DNA from: DATDUW01 sp035290185
Lineage (GTDB): Bacteria; Patescibacteriota; Patescibacteriia; UBA9934; GWF2-40-263
Reading direction: 5' to 3'
Assembly: GCA_035290185.1 (NCBI GenBank)
Contig: DATDUW010000043.1
Coordinates: 1-25,057 of the forward strand
Length of the DNA: 25,057 nt
The notes beneath the pieces were generated by a model. It was not told the DNA's origin. It worked only from the letters and a program-made list of their open reading frames with translations, and searched no databases. Below are positions 1 through 6,303 of the stretch, piece after piece; position 1 is the stretch's first letter, and every line of letters begins with the position of its first letter. Made by a program: the position numbers and the translations under genes.

Positions 1-247
1 CACTGACGGCAGTAGACAGGCTTGTCGCCCGAAGGACGGAAAGGAACCTCGCAGGAGTCGCCGCACCCATCACAAACAGCCTTATAAGAAGGCCGATCAT
101 CGAAGGAAGACCGCCCCCCGCCCGCAGAACTTCTCCCACCGAACCGCCCACCGGTGGCAGTATCATGACTGTCGTCTTTTCGGAAACACTGACGGCAGTA
201 GACAGGCTTGTCGCCCGAAGGACGGAAAGGAACTTCGCAGGAGTCGC
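1..247. repeat. Intragenic direct repeat, two copies 186 bp apart
   Basis: Bases 1-61 and 187-247 are identical except for one C/T difference (48 versus 234). The 186-bp period equals 62 codons, so the repeat is in frame and encodes the two zinc-ribbon modules of the protein described above. The spacer between copies encodes the Gly/Ser linker and is not repeated with the same fidelity. Confidence 0.9.
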
Positions 248-389
248 CACATTCGCTACACGTTGCCTTGAAAAGAGGCGGGCCTCCGCTTCCGGATGAT
301 CCGCGTCCCCAGGAACTTCCTCCGCCTCCGAACTTGCCGCCACCTTTCCATCCGCCGCTTGAACGATCGTCTCGATAGGGAGTTTTCAT
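1..389 (-). CDS. Tandem zinc-ribbon protein, 3' end beyond window
   Basis: The visible N-terminal 129 codons start at an ATG at 387-389; the gene runs off the left edge. After a Gly/Ser/Arg-rich low-complexity lead (residues 1-40) there are two near-identical zinc-ribbon modules of the form CxxCGDSCEVPFRPSG-DKPVYCRQC, near residues 46-70 and 108-129, joined by a second Gly/Ser/Arg-rich linker. Each module supplies two CxxC knuckles that should bind one zinc. This PF-P-KPVYC ribbon is common in Patescibacteria and some archaea. Its role is not established; the basic Gly-rich linkers suggest nucleic-acid contact (inference). The modules are almost identical at DNA level, which points to recent internal duplication or ongoing repeat homogenisation. 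No SD sequence precedes the start. Confidence 0.8.
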   Translation of the reverse strand, partial: MKTPYRDDRSSGGWKGGGKFGGGGSSWGRGSSGSGGPPLFKATCSECGDSCEVPFRPSGDKPVYCRQCFRKDDSHDTATGGRFGGRSSAGGGRSSFDDRPSYKAVCDGCGDSCEVPFRPSGDKPVYCRQ

Positions 390-656
390 AATGGGCCAAA
401 AGGCATTCTTGTAAGCGATGGGAGTTTACTCCGTCCATAGAGAAAAAGCAAACGCACAGACAAGAATCATCTTGCAATTTCGACCACCATCCCTTATTCT
501 TCCTGTGTCTTTTTCCAATCAGCAATCTTTCCGGGATCGTCTAAAGACAGCCTCGCCCGTAGGCCGTACGTCCTCACGGGCTACGGCCGAGGAGAAAAGT
601 TTTATAAGATAGCAACGGGGAAAAAGGAACTGAAGAAAAAAATAGGAGACACCTAT
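390..656. other. Intergenic region upstream of tRNA-Gln
   Basis: I see no convincing gene here. The stretch holds the tRNA-Gln 5' fragment (529-550), an imperfect GC-rich hairpin (551-592; CCTCG pairs with CGAGG and CCGTAG with CTACGG) and a TATAAG element at 603-608 that could be a -10 box for the tRNA. No good -35 is visible for that element. Short open frames on both strands lack family resemblance and SD sequences. Confidence 0.5.
529..550 (+). repeat. Truncated copy of the tRNA-Gln 5' end
   Basis: Bases 529-550 match 656-677 with a single difference (A547 versus G674). The shared block covers the acceptor strand TCCGGGA and the 5' half of the D-arm of the intact tRNA-Gln 127 bp downstream. 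After position 550 the sequence diverges into a GC-rich hairpin, so no cloverleaf can form from this copy. It is most simply a remnant of a partial tandem duplication or of insertion at the tRNA locus. Confidence 0.75.
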
Positions 657-730
657 TCCGGGATCGTCTAAAGGCAGGACAGCGGCCTTTGAAGCCGTGA
701 ATCATGGTTCGAATCCATGTCCCGGAGCCA
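657..730 (+). tRNA. tRNA-Gln (anticodon TTG)
   Basis: A complete cloverleaf can be folded by hand. The acceptor strand TCCGGGA (657-663) pairs with TCCCGGA (720-726), followed by discriminator G727 and an encoded CCA (728-730). The D-stem is GTCT/GGAC. The anticodon stem GCGGC/GCCGT encloses the loop CTTTGAA, giving anticodon TTG at 689-691, which reads CAA/CAG. The T-stem CATGG/CCATG encloses TTCGAAT. A terminator follows directly. Confidence 0.95.
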
Positions 731-738
731 ACAAAATT

Positions 739-765
739 CCTCAGCGAATACTGGGGATTTTTATT
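739..765 (+). terminator. Rho-independent terminator of tRNA-Gln
   Basis: The stem CCTCAG (739-744) pairs with CTGGGG (751-756), including one T-G pair, around the loop CGAATA. A T-rich tract (ATTTTTATT) follows. It lies 9 bp after the encoded CCA, where a tRNA terminator is expected, and it separates the tRNA from the following HExxH gene. Confidence 0.7.
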
Positions 766-825
766 ATACCCATGTGGGAGACAGAACTGGTAAGATACTT
801 CCATCCGATCATCTACTCAACTTGT

Positions 826-1455
826 ATGGATATTAAAATTACCTTTGGCTTAGAACAGGATATCGATCGAATAAACAAAACTCTTCAAAGACGGGATTGG
901 TATCAGGAGCATGGATACCGACCTCATCTCCCAATAGGAATCACAGCAACAAGCTCTCAAACACAAATTCGCCAGTCGGTCATTGCGGACCGAAATGATT
1001 TGGTGTACGAAAAGTTTAGAAAAGAAATCAAAGAACGGGTTGATTTATTAGGAAAAAGGTTCGAGGAGACCGTGAAGAATACGCTGGGGGTACAACTTCC
1101 AGATACCATCAACGTTGATCTGGTCTGCTACGGAGTTTGGGGTTCATATCACCTGCCTGACCGCATCATCTTTAGCATCCGTACCAAGAACGGTGTTTTG
1201 ACACTCTTTCACGAGATGCTCCATCTTGCCATGGAAACAAGTATTCTTGAAAAGAACATAGAACAATGGGAGAAGGAGCGCATCATCGATCTGAACTTGC
1301 ATTCTGAACCGTTTGGATTTTTAGGATATACGCACTGGCAAAGGGATTATCACGGGGTCGAAAAGTATATCGACCCGATATTCTCGCAATTCTTTTTTTC
1401 TGAACGTAAACGGTTTTTTGAAGAGGTTGTTAAGGCTCGTGCGCGACACTCTTAA
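826..1455 (+). CDS. Putative HExxH zinc-metalloprotease-like protein
   Basis: A 209-residue protein of no family I can name. Its one diagnostic motif is HEMLH at residues 129-133, preceded by a hydrophobic stretch (GVLTLF), as in the active-site helix of zincin metalloproteases. A downstream acidic residue could act as third ligand, but I cannot tell which. No signal peptide or membrane segment is visible, so the product is probably cytoplasmic. The frame stays open back to 697, inside the tRNA, so that upstream ATG is rejected. Both 772 and 826 are possible ATG starts; 826 is preferred because a TATTAT element at 762-767 would start transcription near 772. The gene is AT-richer than most neighbours. 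The methyltransferase gene follows after 14 bp, suggesting co-transcription. Confidence 0.7.
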   Translation: MDIKITFGLEQDIDRINKTLQRRDWYQEHGYRPHLPIGITATSSQTQIRQSVIADRNDLVYEKFRKEIKERVDLLGKRFEETVKNTLGVQLPDTINVDLVCYGVWGSYHLPDRIIFSIRTKNGVLTLFHEMLHLAMETSILEKNIEQWEKERIIDLNLHSEPFGFLGYTHWQRDYHGVEKYIDPIFSQFFFSERKRFFEEVVKARARHS

Positions 1456-1469
1456 GCCATCCATAAAAT

Positions 1470-2147
1470 ATGCCAACAAAATCCTATTACGGTAAAGAGG
1501 GCTCTTACCTAGAAGAACACAAAGATTATTACACGGAAGAAATCCTCAAAAGGGATGTCAATTTTATCATTAAGTCGCTCGGGTTAACAAAAAAAGACAA
1601 ATATCTTGATTTGCAATGCGCCCAAGGAAGGTTAGCGATCGAACTCGCAAGAAGAGGTTTCGACGTTGATGGATTGGACTTTTCCGATCACATGCTTCGT
1701 CTGGCTCGAGCAGAAGCTGACCATGCGAAACTGGATCTTGATTTCATCAAAGGAGATATTAACAACCTTCAATTATCAAGGACATATACAAAAGTTGCCA
1801 TGTATTTCCCAGATTGGGACGGAGTATACCTGGATAAACTTTTGACGGGAATTGGAAGGATCATAAAGAAAGGAGGAATGTTCCTATTCGACCAAGATAA
1901 CTTATTCCGTATTTGGGATTACTTTGGAAAAAATCCGAAGGCACCTTTTTTCTTTGACGCACTCACAATGGAATTGAGAGAACAGGGCAAAAAAATTGGG
2001 AATAGATATTACGTTTTTCCAGAATTAAAAGACAAATTCGAAACGGCTGGTTTCAAAATCCTTCGCGCATACGGAGGATGGTCAATCACCGACGGCGACT
2101 ATAAGTACAATAGTCCGCGACTGCGGCTCGTCGCGAAGAAAATTTAA
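1470..2147 (+). CDS. Class I SAM-dependent methyltransferase
   Basis: A 225-residue protein with a Rossmann methyltransferase fold. Motif I is YLDLQCAQGRL at residues 45-55, motif II ends in D70 (GFDVDGLD), and the motif III region is near LDFIKGDINNL. The C-terminal half carries IGRIIKKGGMFLFDQ, the usual strand 5 region. Motif I is unusual: the family normally has a CGxG-type glycine loop, and here it reads CAQG. The substrate cannot be told from sequence; the arrangement resembles small-molecule or unknown methyltransferases of the UbiE/Methyltransf_11/25 type. No SD sequence is visible. The gene follows the HExxH gene by 14 bp and is similarly AT-rich, so the pair may have been acquired together. 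Confidence 0.85.
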   Translation: MPTKSYYGKEGSYLEEHKDYYTEEILKRDVNFIIKSLGLTKKDKYLDLQCAQGRLAIELARRGFDVDGLDFSDHMLRLARAEADHAKLDLDFIKGDINNLQLSRTYTKVAMYFPDWDGVYLDKLLTGIGRIIKKGGMFLFDQDNLFRIWDYFGKNPKAPFFFDALTMELREQGKKIGNRYYVFPELKDKFETAGFKILRAYGGWSITDGDYKYNSPRLRLVAKKI

Positions 2148-2277
2148 AGGTTTGGAATAATGAGGTATCCTTCATACGCTATAATCGCGGTTCTAACGTC
2201 GTTCACGACCCGGAGCCAGTTTGAAAAAAGTTTTCAACTAAAAGCTGGTGGCTTCTCGAACTTATTTTTTACATTTT
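2148..2277 (+). promoter_or_regulatory. Leader with possible -10 box before aldo/keto reductase
   Basis: A perfect TATAAT lies at 2180-2185, but no -35 at normal spacing is evident (TTGGAA at 2152 is too far upstream). The presumed leader contains a hairpin TTGAAAA-AAG-TTTTCAA enclosed by GCCAG and CTGG. I cannot link this structure to any known riboswitch. Confidence 0.3.
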
Positions 2278-3210
2278 ATGGACACGAAACACACCATCAC
2301 ACTAAACACCGGATCCACGATGCCTCTCCTGGGTCTTGGCACTTGGAATGCCGCCAAAAATGACGTTGGGTTTGCCGTTGAACAGGCCTTACAGACGTTC
2401 GGTTATCCTCATATTGATTGCGCCCATGTCTACGAAAATGAAAAAGAGATTGGAAAGGCACTTCATGCCATCTTCACGACAGGAAAACGAAAAAGAGAGG
2501 AAATTTTCATAACCAGCAAACTCTGGAATGATGATCATGCGGAGGAAGATGTCATCCGTGCCTGCAGACAAACATTAGCGGATCTACAAATCGACTATCT
2601 CGATTTGTACCTTATGCATTTTGGCATTGCCTCACCTCACGGTCTTGGCACCGAACCACTGGATGCCAATAACGTACTGATAACAGCAAAAATTTCTCTT
2701 CGGGAAACATGGGAGGCAATGCAGGAACTGGTGGGCACGGGCCTTGTAAAAGCCATCGGTGTTTCAAATTTTACGGCGCCAATGTTGGTTGATCTTCTCA
2801 CCTATGCCAAGATTGTTCCTGCGGTGAATCAGATCGAACTCCACCCCTATAATCAACAGACAAATCTTGTGGAATTCTGCCGTTTCCATACCATGGTCGT
2901 GACAGCCTACTCTCCCCTCGGATCACAGACGGAAATGAATAGCGGCAAGCCGGTTCTGCTTGAGAACGCGACCGTAAAAAAAATCGCGCAGGCTCATCGA
3001 AAAACGCCGGCCCAAGTTCTGCTTCGTTGGGCTCTGGAGCGTCAAACGGTCGTCATTCCGAAAAGCACGACTCTTGTCCATCTGAAAGAGAATGCCGACA
3101 TCTTTGATTTCGCACTATCGAAAAAAGACCTCCTCGAGCTTGCCTCTTTGGACAAACGGCTCCGTTACGTTGATCCGTACGAGTGGTGGCATATCCCGTA
3201 TTTCGACTGA
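2278..3210 (+). CDS. Aldo/keto reductase family oxidoreductase
   Basis: A 310-residue protein matching the length of single-domain NAD(P)H-dependent aldo/keto reductases (TIM barrel). The catalytic tetrad is visible: D47 and Y52 in DCAHVYENEKEIG, K81 in FITSKLWN, and H114 in YLYLMH-type context (LDLYLMHFG). Further family marks are KAIGVSNF (158-165), PAVNQIELHP (181-190), YSPLGS (211-216) and the cofactor motif VIPKST (259-264). It should reduce aldehydes or ketones in the cytoplasm; the substrate is unknown. ATG 2278 is preferred over 2248 because the family's N-terminal strand (ITLNTGSTMPLLGLGTW) begins a few residues after it. Two terminator hairpins follow. The gene stands alone as a transcription unit or follows the methyltransferase. 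Confidence 0.93.
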   Translation: MDTKHTITLNTGSTMPLLGLGTWNAAKNDVGFAVEQALQTFGYPHIDCAHVYENEKEIGKALHAIFTTGKRKREEIFITSKLWNDDHAEEDVIRACRQTLADLQIDYLDLYLMHFGIASPHGLGTEPLDANNVLITAKISLRETWEAMQELVGTGLVKAIGVSNFTAPMLVDLLTYAKIVPAVNQIELHPYNQQTNLVEFCRFHTMVVTAYSPLGSQTEMNSGKPVLLENATVKKIAQAHRKTPAQVLLRWALERQTVVIPKSTTLVHLKENADIFDFALSKKDLLELASLDKRLRYVDPYEWWHIPYFD

Positions 3211-3222
3211 TTTGGCTTCAAC

Positions 3223-3246
3223 AAAAATGGGAGATCGACTCTCCCA
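3223..3246 (-). terminator. Second terminator for the leftward zinc-ribbon gene
   Basis: TGGGAGA (3228-3234) pairs with TCTCCCA (3240-3246) around a 5-nt loop. Read on the minus strand, the stem is followed by five T (plus-strand AAAAA at 3223-3227). It would act as a backup to the bidirectional terminator next to it. Confidence 0.5.
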
Positions 3247-3274
3247 AAAATGACATTGATCTTTTGGCCGAATC

Positions 3275-3307
3275 AAAAACCCGAAGTCTCATGACTCCGG
3301 GTTTTTT
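3275..3307. terminator. Bidirectional terminator between convergent genes
   Basis: AAAAACCCG (3275-3283) pairs with CGGGTTTTT (3298-3306), and AGTC (3285-3288) with GACT (3293-3296), with one A-C mismatch and a TCAT loop. Oligo-T runs follow the stem on both strands. It lies between the rightward aldo/keto reductase and the leftward zinc-ribbon gene and can serve both. Confidence 0.85.
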
Positions 3308-3321
3308 GTCCTGAGGATAGC

Positions 3322-3630
3322 CTAAAGCTTTGCCATCACGGCCTCAAACTCCTCATCTGTTGCCTCTACGCCATCAAGGCACGCGAACGTTCCTTCTTGC
3401 CAAGCTGGCTGAAGTTTCATGTTTTTACGCGTCACGCGCTCGGCCAAAGCCCGGTCGGTTAAACCGGCTGAAGAAAGAAAAAACTCCACGCCGCCGTTAA
3501 AAATTTCCTCGCAACTTTTCAGCGTCCCTTCCGAAGTGACACAGTGAACACACGCTGGGCCTTTTTCCAATTCCGCCCCAACGACCGCTGGGGACTCAAG
3601 GGGCATGCCGCACGCAATACAGGTTTGCAT
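3322..3630 (-). CDS. Small zinc-ribbon domain protein
   Basis: A 102-residue protein resembling the putative zinc-ribbon family that starts with CxxCGMPL (Pfam Zn_ribbon_2 type). C4, C7, C27 and C30 form the zinc site in MQTCIACGMPLESP and PACVHC. The remainder matches the family's layout of a short helical tail with an aromatic LK-P-W segment (LQPAWQ near residue 69). The function is unknown; family members are small cytoplasmic proteins. The start at 3630 is chosen because the ribbon begins two residues later. The ATG at 3669 would add a 13-residue hydrophobic lead unlike the family. No SD sequence is visible. It is convergent with the aldo/keto reductase and divergent from the helicase gene. 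Confidence 0.75.
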   Translation of the reverse strand: MQTCIACGMPLESPAVVGAELEKGPACVHCVTSEGTLKSCEEIFNGGVEFFLSSAGLTDRALAERVTRKNMKLQPAWQEGTFACLDGVEATDEEFEAVMAKL

Positions 3631-3701
3631 AGAGAAAGAATGGTTAAGAATATACACCCACGATAGCATAAAAAGAAAAGGGTTGATAGAATCCTTCCCG
3701 T

Positions 3702-5366
3702 ATGACTCAAGAGGAAACGCTTGCTGTTCTCAAAACGGGAAAAAACGTCTTTCTGACTGGCGAACCCGGGTCTGGAAAGACCCATACGATCAATGCTTAC
3801 GTTTCCTATCTACGTTCGCGTGGGATTGAGCCGGCCATTACAGCTTCGACCGGTATTGCGGCCACACATCTAGGCGGTATGACGATCCATTCCTGGAGCG
3901 GGATTGGCATTAAAAAAACGCTTTCACGGTCGGAACTTAAGGAAATTTGTGAACGAGATCGCCTGGTGCGGCGCGTGCTGGGGACCAATGTCCTCCTCAT
4001 CGATGAAATCTCCATGCTCGACGCCAATACCCTTTCGCTTGTAGATCTCGTCTGTCGGACTCTTCGGAAAAACGATACCCCGTTCGGCAACCTACAAACG
4101 GTTTTCGTCGGCGACTTTTTTCAGCTCCCGCCGGTCAGCCGCGGAGACGAAACCCCGCCGCTCTATGCCTTCCAGGCAGAAGTCTGGACTTCGGCAAATC
4201 CGCTGGTTTGCTATCTCTCTGAACATCATCGGCAGGAGGATGGAAATTTCCTCGCGATTCTCCGAGCCCTACGCACCGGCTTTGTTTCCCCGGAAGACAG
4301 GGCCTGTTTGCTTGGCTGCTGCAAAAATCCCGAAACGATCGCAGATGTTCCAAAATTGTTTCCCCATAATGCCAACGTGGACGCCATCAATGCAACAGAA
4401 CTTGAAAAACTTCCTGGTGAATCCCGAGAATTTTCCATGACCAATCAGGGACCGCCCACACTTGTTGAGCAACTCATGCGCGGCTGCCTTTCCCCGAATT
4501 GTCTGCAGCTCAAAAAAGGGGCGCGTGTTATGTTCACCAAAAATGAATTTCTCCAAAACTACGTCAACGGGACATTGGGTGATGTCATTGGATTTTCCAA
4601 AGAAACAGGCTTTCCGACCGTACGAACGCGTTCTGGACGCCTGATTACCGTGGAACCGGCCACCTGGGAAATCAAAGATAACGGCCGTTTGTTGGCATCC
4701 GTAAGACAGCTACCCCTACGCCTAGCCTGGGCCATCACGGTCCATAAAAGCCAAGGAATGTCGCTTGACGCAGCCTACATGGATCTCTCCCGGGCTTTCA
4801 CCTATGGTCAGGGCTACGTAGCTCTTTCACGCGTGCGATCGCTTGCAGGACTCTTTCTAGGAGGCCTTAACGACCGCGCCCTTGAGGTCGATCCGGATAT
4901 TTTGTCTCAGGACACCGTATTCCACAGCCAATCCGATCAAACAAAAATATTTCTTGCTACCCGATCATCCAAAGAACTCGAAAGCATCCAAGAACGATTC
5001 GTACAAACCTGTGGCGGATGTCCGCCTGGAAAATTGCCGTCAAAGAAAAAAAAGAACAAAAAAACTTCTTTTGAACAAACGCTGGCTCTGGTAAAGAAGG
5101 GCTTAAGCATTGCCAATGCGTCTAAAGAACGGAACGTAACAACCGGAACGATCCTCAAACATCTGGAAGAAGCCCATTGTGCTGGTCGTTTTCCCGTCCG
5201 CGAGCTCACACACCTGTACGCACGAGAAGCCTTTGCTATTCACGAAATCCACGCAGTGTTTCGTGCCATGGGCCATGAAAAACTCGGGCCGGTCCACGAC
5301 CGGTTGAAAGGATGTTTTTCGTACGAAACAATTCGATTGGCGCGGTTATTTTTTGAAAAAAAATAA
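3702..5366 (+). CDS. PIF1-like SF1B DNA helicase with C-terminal helix-turn-helix
   Basis: A 554-residue ATP-dependent helicase. Walker A is GEPGSGKT (20-27), motif Ia TASTGIAATHLGG (48-59 region), Walker B LLIDEISM (98-105), motif III GDFFQLPPV (137-145), motif V HKSQGMS (348-354) and motif VI GYVALSRV (371-378). These place it in the PIF1/RecD-like SF1B group (5'-3' DNA unwinding). A basic lysine-rich linker (448-455) leads to residues 456-552, which resemble the HTH_40 domain found at the C-termini of some RecQ and PIF1 homologues (TLALVKKGLSIANASKER, TGTILKHLEEAH). That domain could bind DNA or partners. Such proteins act on stalled forks or structured DNA. No SD sequence is seen. The kinase gene follows 8 bp downstream, so they probably share a transcript. 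Confidence 0.92.
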   Translation: MTQEETLAVLKTGKNVFLTGEPGSGKTHTINAYVSYLRSRGIEPAITASTGIAATHLGGMTIHSWSGIGIKKTLSRSELKEICERDRLVRRVLGTNVLLIDEISMLDANTLSLVDLVCRTLRKNDTPFGNLQTVFVGDFFQLPPVSRGDETPPLYAFQAEVWTSANPLVCYLSEHHRQEDGNFLAILRALRTGFVSPEDRACLLGCCKNPETIADVPKLFPHNANVDAINATELEKLPGESREFSMTNQGPPTLVEQLMRGCLSPNCLQLKKGARVMFTKNEFLQNYVNGTLGDVIGFSKETGFPTVRTRSGRLITVEPATWEIKDNGRLLASVRQLPLRLAWAITVHKSQGMSLDAAYMDLSRAFTYGQGYVALSRVRSLAGLFLGGLNDRALEVDPDILSQDTVFHSQSDQTKIFLATRSSKELESIQERFVQTCGGCPPGKLPSKKKKNKKTSFEQTLALVKKGLSIANASKERNVTTGTILKHLEEAHCAGRFPVRELTHLYAREAFAIHEIHAVFRAMGHEKLGPVHDRLKGCFSYETIRLARLFFEKK

Positions 5367-5374
5367 GGAGAGGT

Positions 5375-6286
5375 ATGAAACCACTCCTTGAACCTTCGAC
5401 TATTTTAGAAACCGTCGAAAATTTGATTTACGATACGGTTATAGATTATACGCTGGCTGCACAGGGTGCTGATCATGTTGTTCTAAAACTAAAAATTCAG
5501 AATGGTTTGGATCTAATCGCTAAAGCCGGTATCGATGCCAGTACAGACGCATACGTTTTAAAAAAATTCGAGAACACAAATATCAAAGTTCCGAGATTGC
5601 TCGCCCAAACGACGATCACAAATAGGGGAAAGGAATACCCAATTCTTGTCATGACCTGTTTTGAAGGGAAGCTCCTCAAAGATATTCAGGTTGAAAAGAA
5701 ATTCAAGTATGTAAAAACCGTCTTCGAAGAAATGAACAAGGTTTATACTTTTAAATCTCCGGGACGCTCGGGATATGTTTTAGAAGTCACTGACGGAAAA
5801 GATTACTCATGGAAAGAATTCCTTTTGAAAAATCTGAACGGAGAGAATCCGGAGTTTAATTGGGATTTCGTTTTCCAGAATGATCTCGTTGATCGTGGAC
5901 TGCTTCAGAAAGCTTTATCGGTCGCCCGAGAAAAACTCCTTGATTTAGACGATCAATCCATCACCCCGGTTCTCATCCACACCGACCTCAACGAGAATAA
6001 TATTTTTACGAAAAAAAATGATTTAGACGGCATTGTTGATTGGAGCGATTCAAAATATGGAGATCCCCTTTTCGATTATGCGCGCTTCCGGATGAATATT
6101 ATCCATCGTATGAATGAACGAGCATTAGATGAATACTGGAAATCAATGGTGTTGTCTCCAAAGGAGAAAGAACGAGAAAATCTTTACTACCTTCTCAATC
6201 TCATCGAATATGTGAACTGGTATGCCCTGGACAATTCAAAGGAAATGTTGCCAATTCAAATGAGTCTCCTGCGAAAAATTCTCTGA
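5375..6286 (+). CDS. Phosphotransferase of the APH/choline-kinase fold
   Basis: A 303-residue kinase-like protein. The catalytic loop is IHTDLNENNIF (201-211), giving H202, D204 and N209 of the Brenner motif. The metal-binding acidic motif is IVDWSDSKYGDPLFDYARF (220-238) with D222. The N-lobe has a candidate nucleotide-binding lysine in LIAKAG (47-52). The sequence is typical of the broad APH family, which includes aminoglycoside, choline, fructosamine and homoserine kinases; the substrate cannot be assigned and resistance should not be assumed. It has the clear SD GGAGAGG (5367-5373), directly after the helicase stop. The gene is visibly AT-richer than the helicase (21 G/C in the 60 bases 5401-5460), hinting at separate ancestry. 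It converges on pyrG with a 17-bp gap and no terminator. Confidence 0.85.
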   Translation: MKPLLEPSTILETVENLIYDTVIDYTLAAQGADHVVLKLKIQNGLDLIAKAGIDASTDAYVLKKFENTNIKVPRLLAQTTITNRGKEYPILVMTCFEGKLLKDIQVEKKFKYVKTVFEEMNKVYTFKSPGRSGYVLEVTDGKDYSWKEFLLKNLNGENPEFNWDFVFQNDLVDRGLLQKALSVAREKLLDLDDQSITPVLIHTDLNENNIFTKKNDLDGIVDWSDSKYGDPLFDYARFRMNIIHRMNERALDEYWKSMVLSPKEKERENLYYLLNLIEYVNWYALDNSKEMLPIQMSLLRKIL

Positions 6287-6303
6287 AATTTCCCTTTTCT
6301 ATT

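Noticed and set aside
1..247. CRISPR-like direct repeats
   Set aside because: There are only two copies, in frame within one protein gene, and they encode a zinc-ribbon module.
697..825. Upstream extension of the HExxH gene to an ATG at 697
   Set aside because: It begins inside the tRNA-Gln anticodon arm and runs through the tRNA terminator; the extra residues are translation of RNA-gene sequence.
2186..2277. Riboswitch in the aldo/keto reductase leader
   Set aside because: There is a nested hairpin, but its size and conserved words match no riboswitch class I know.
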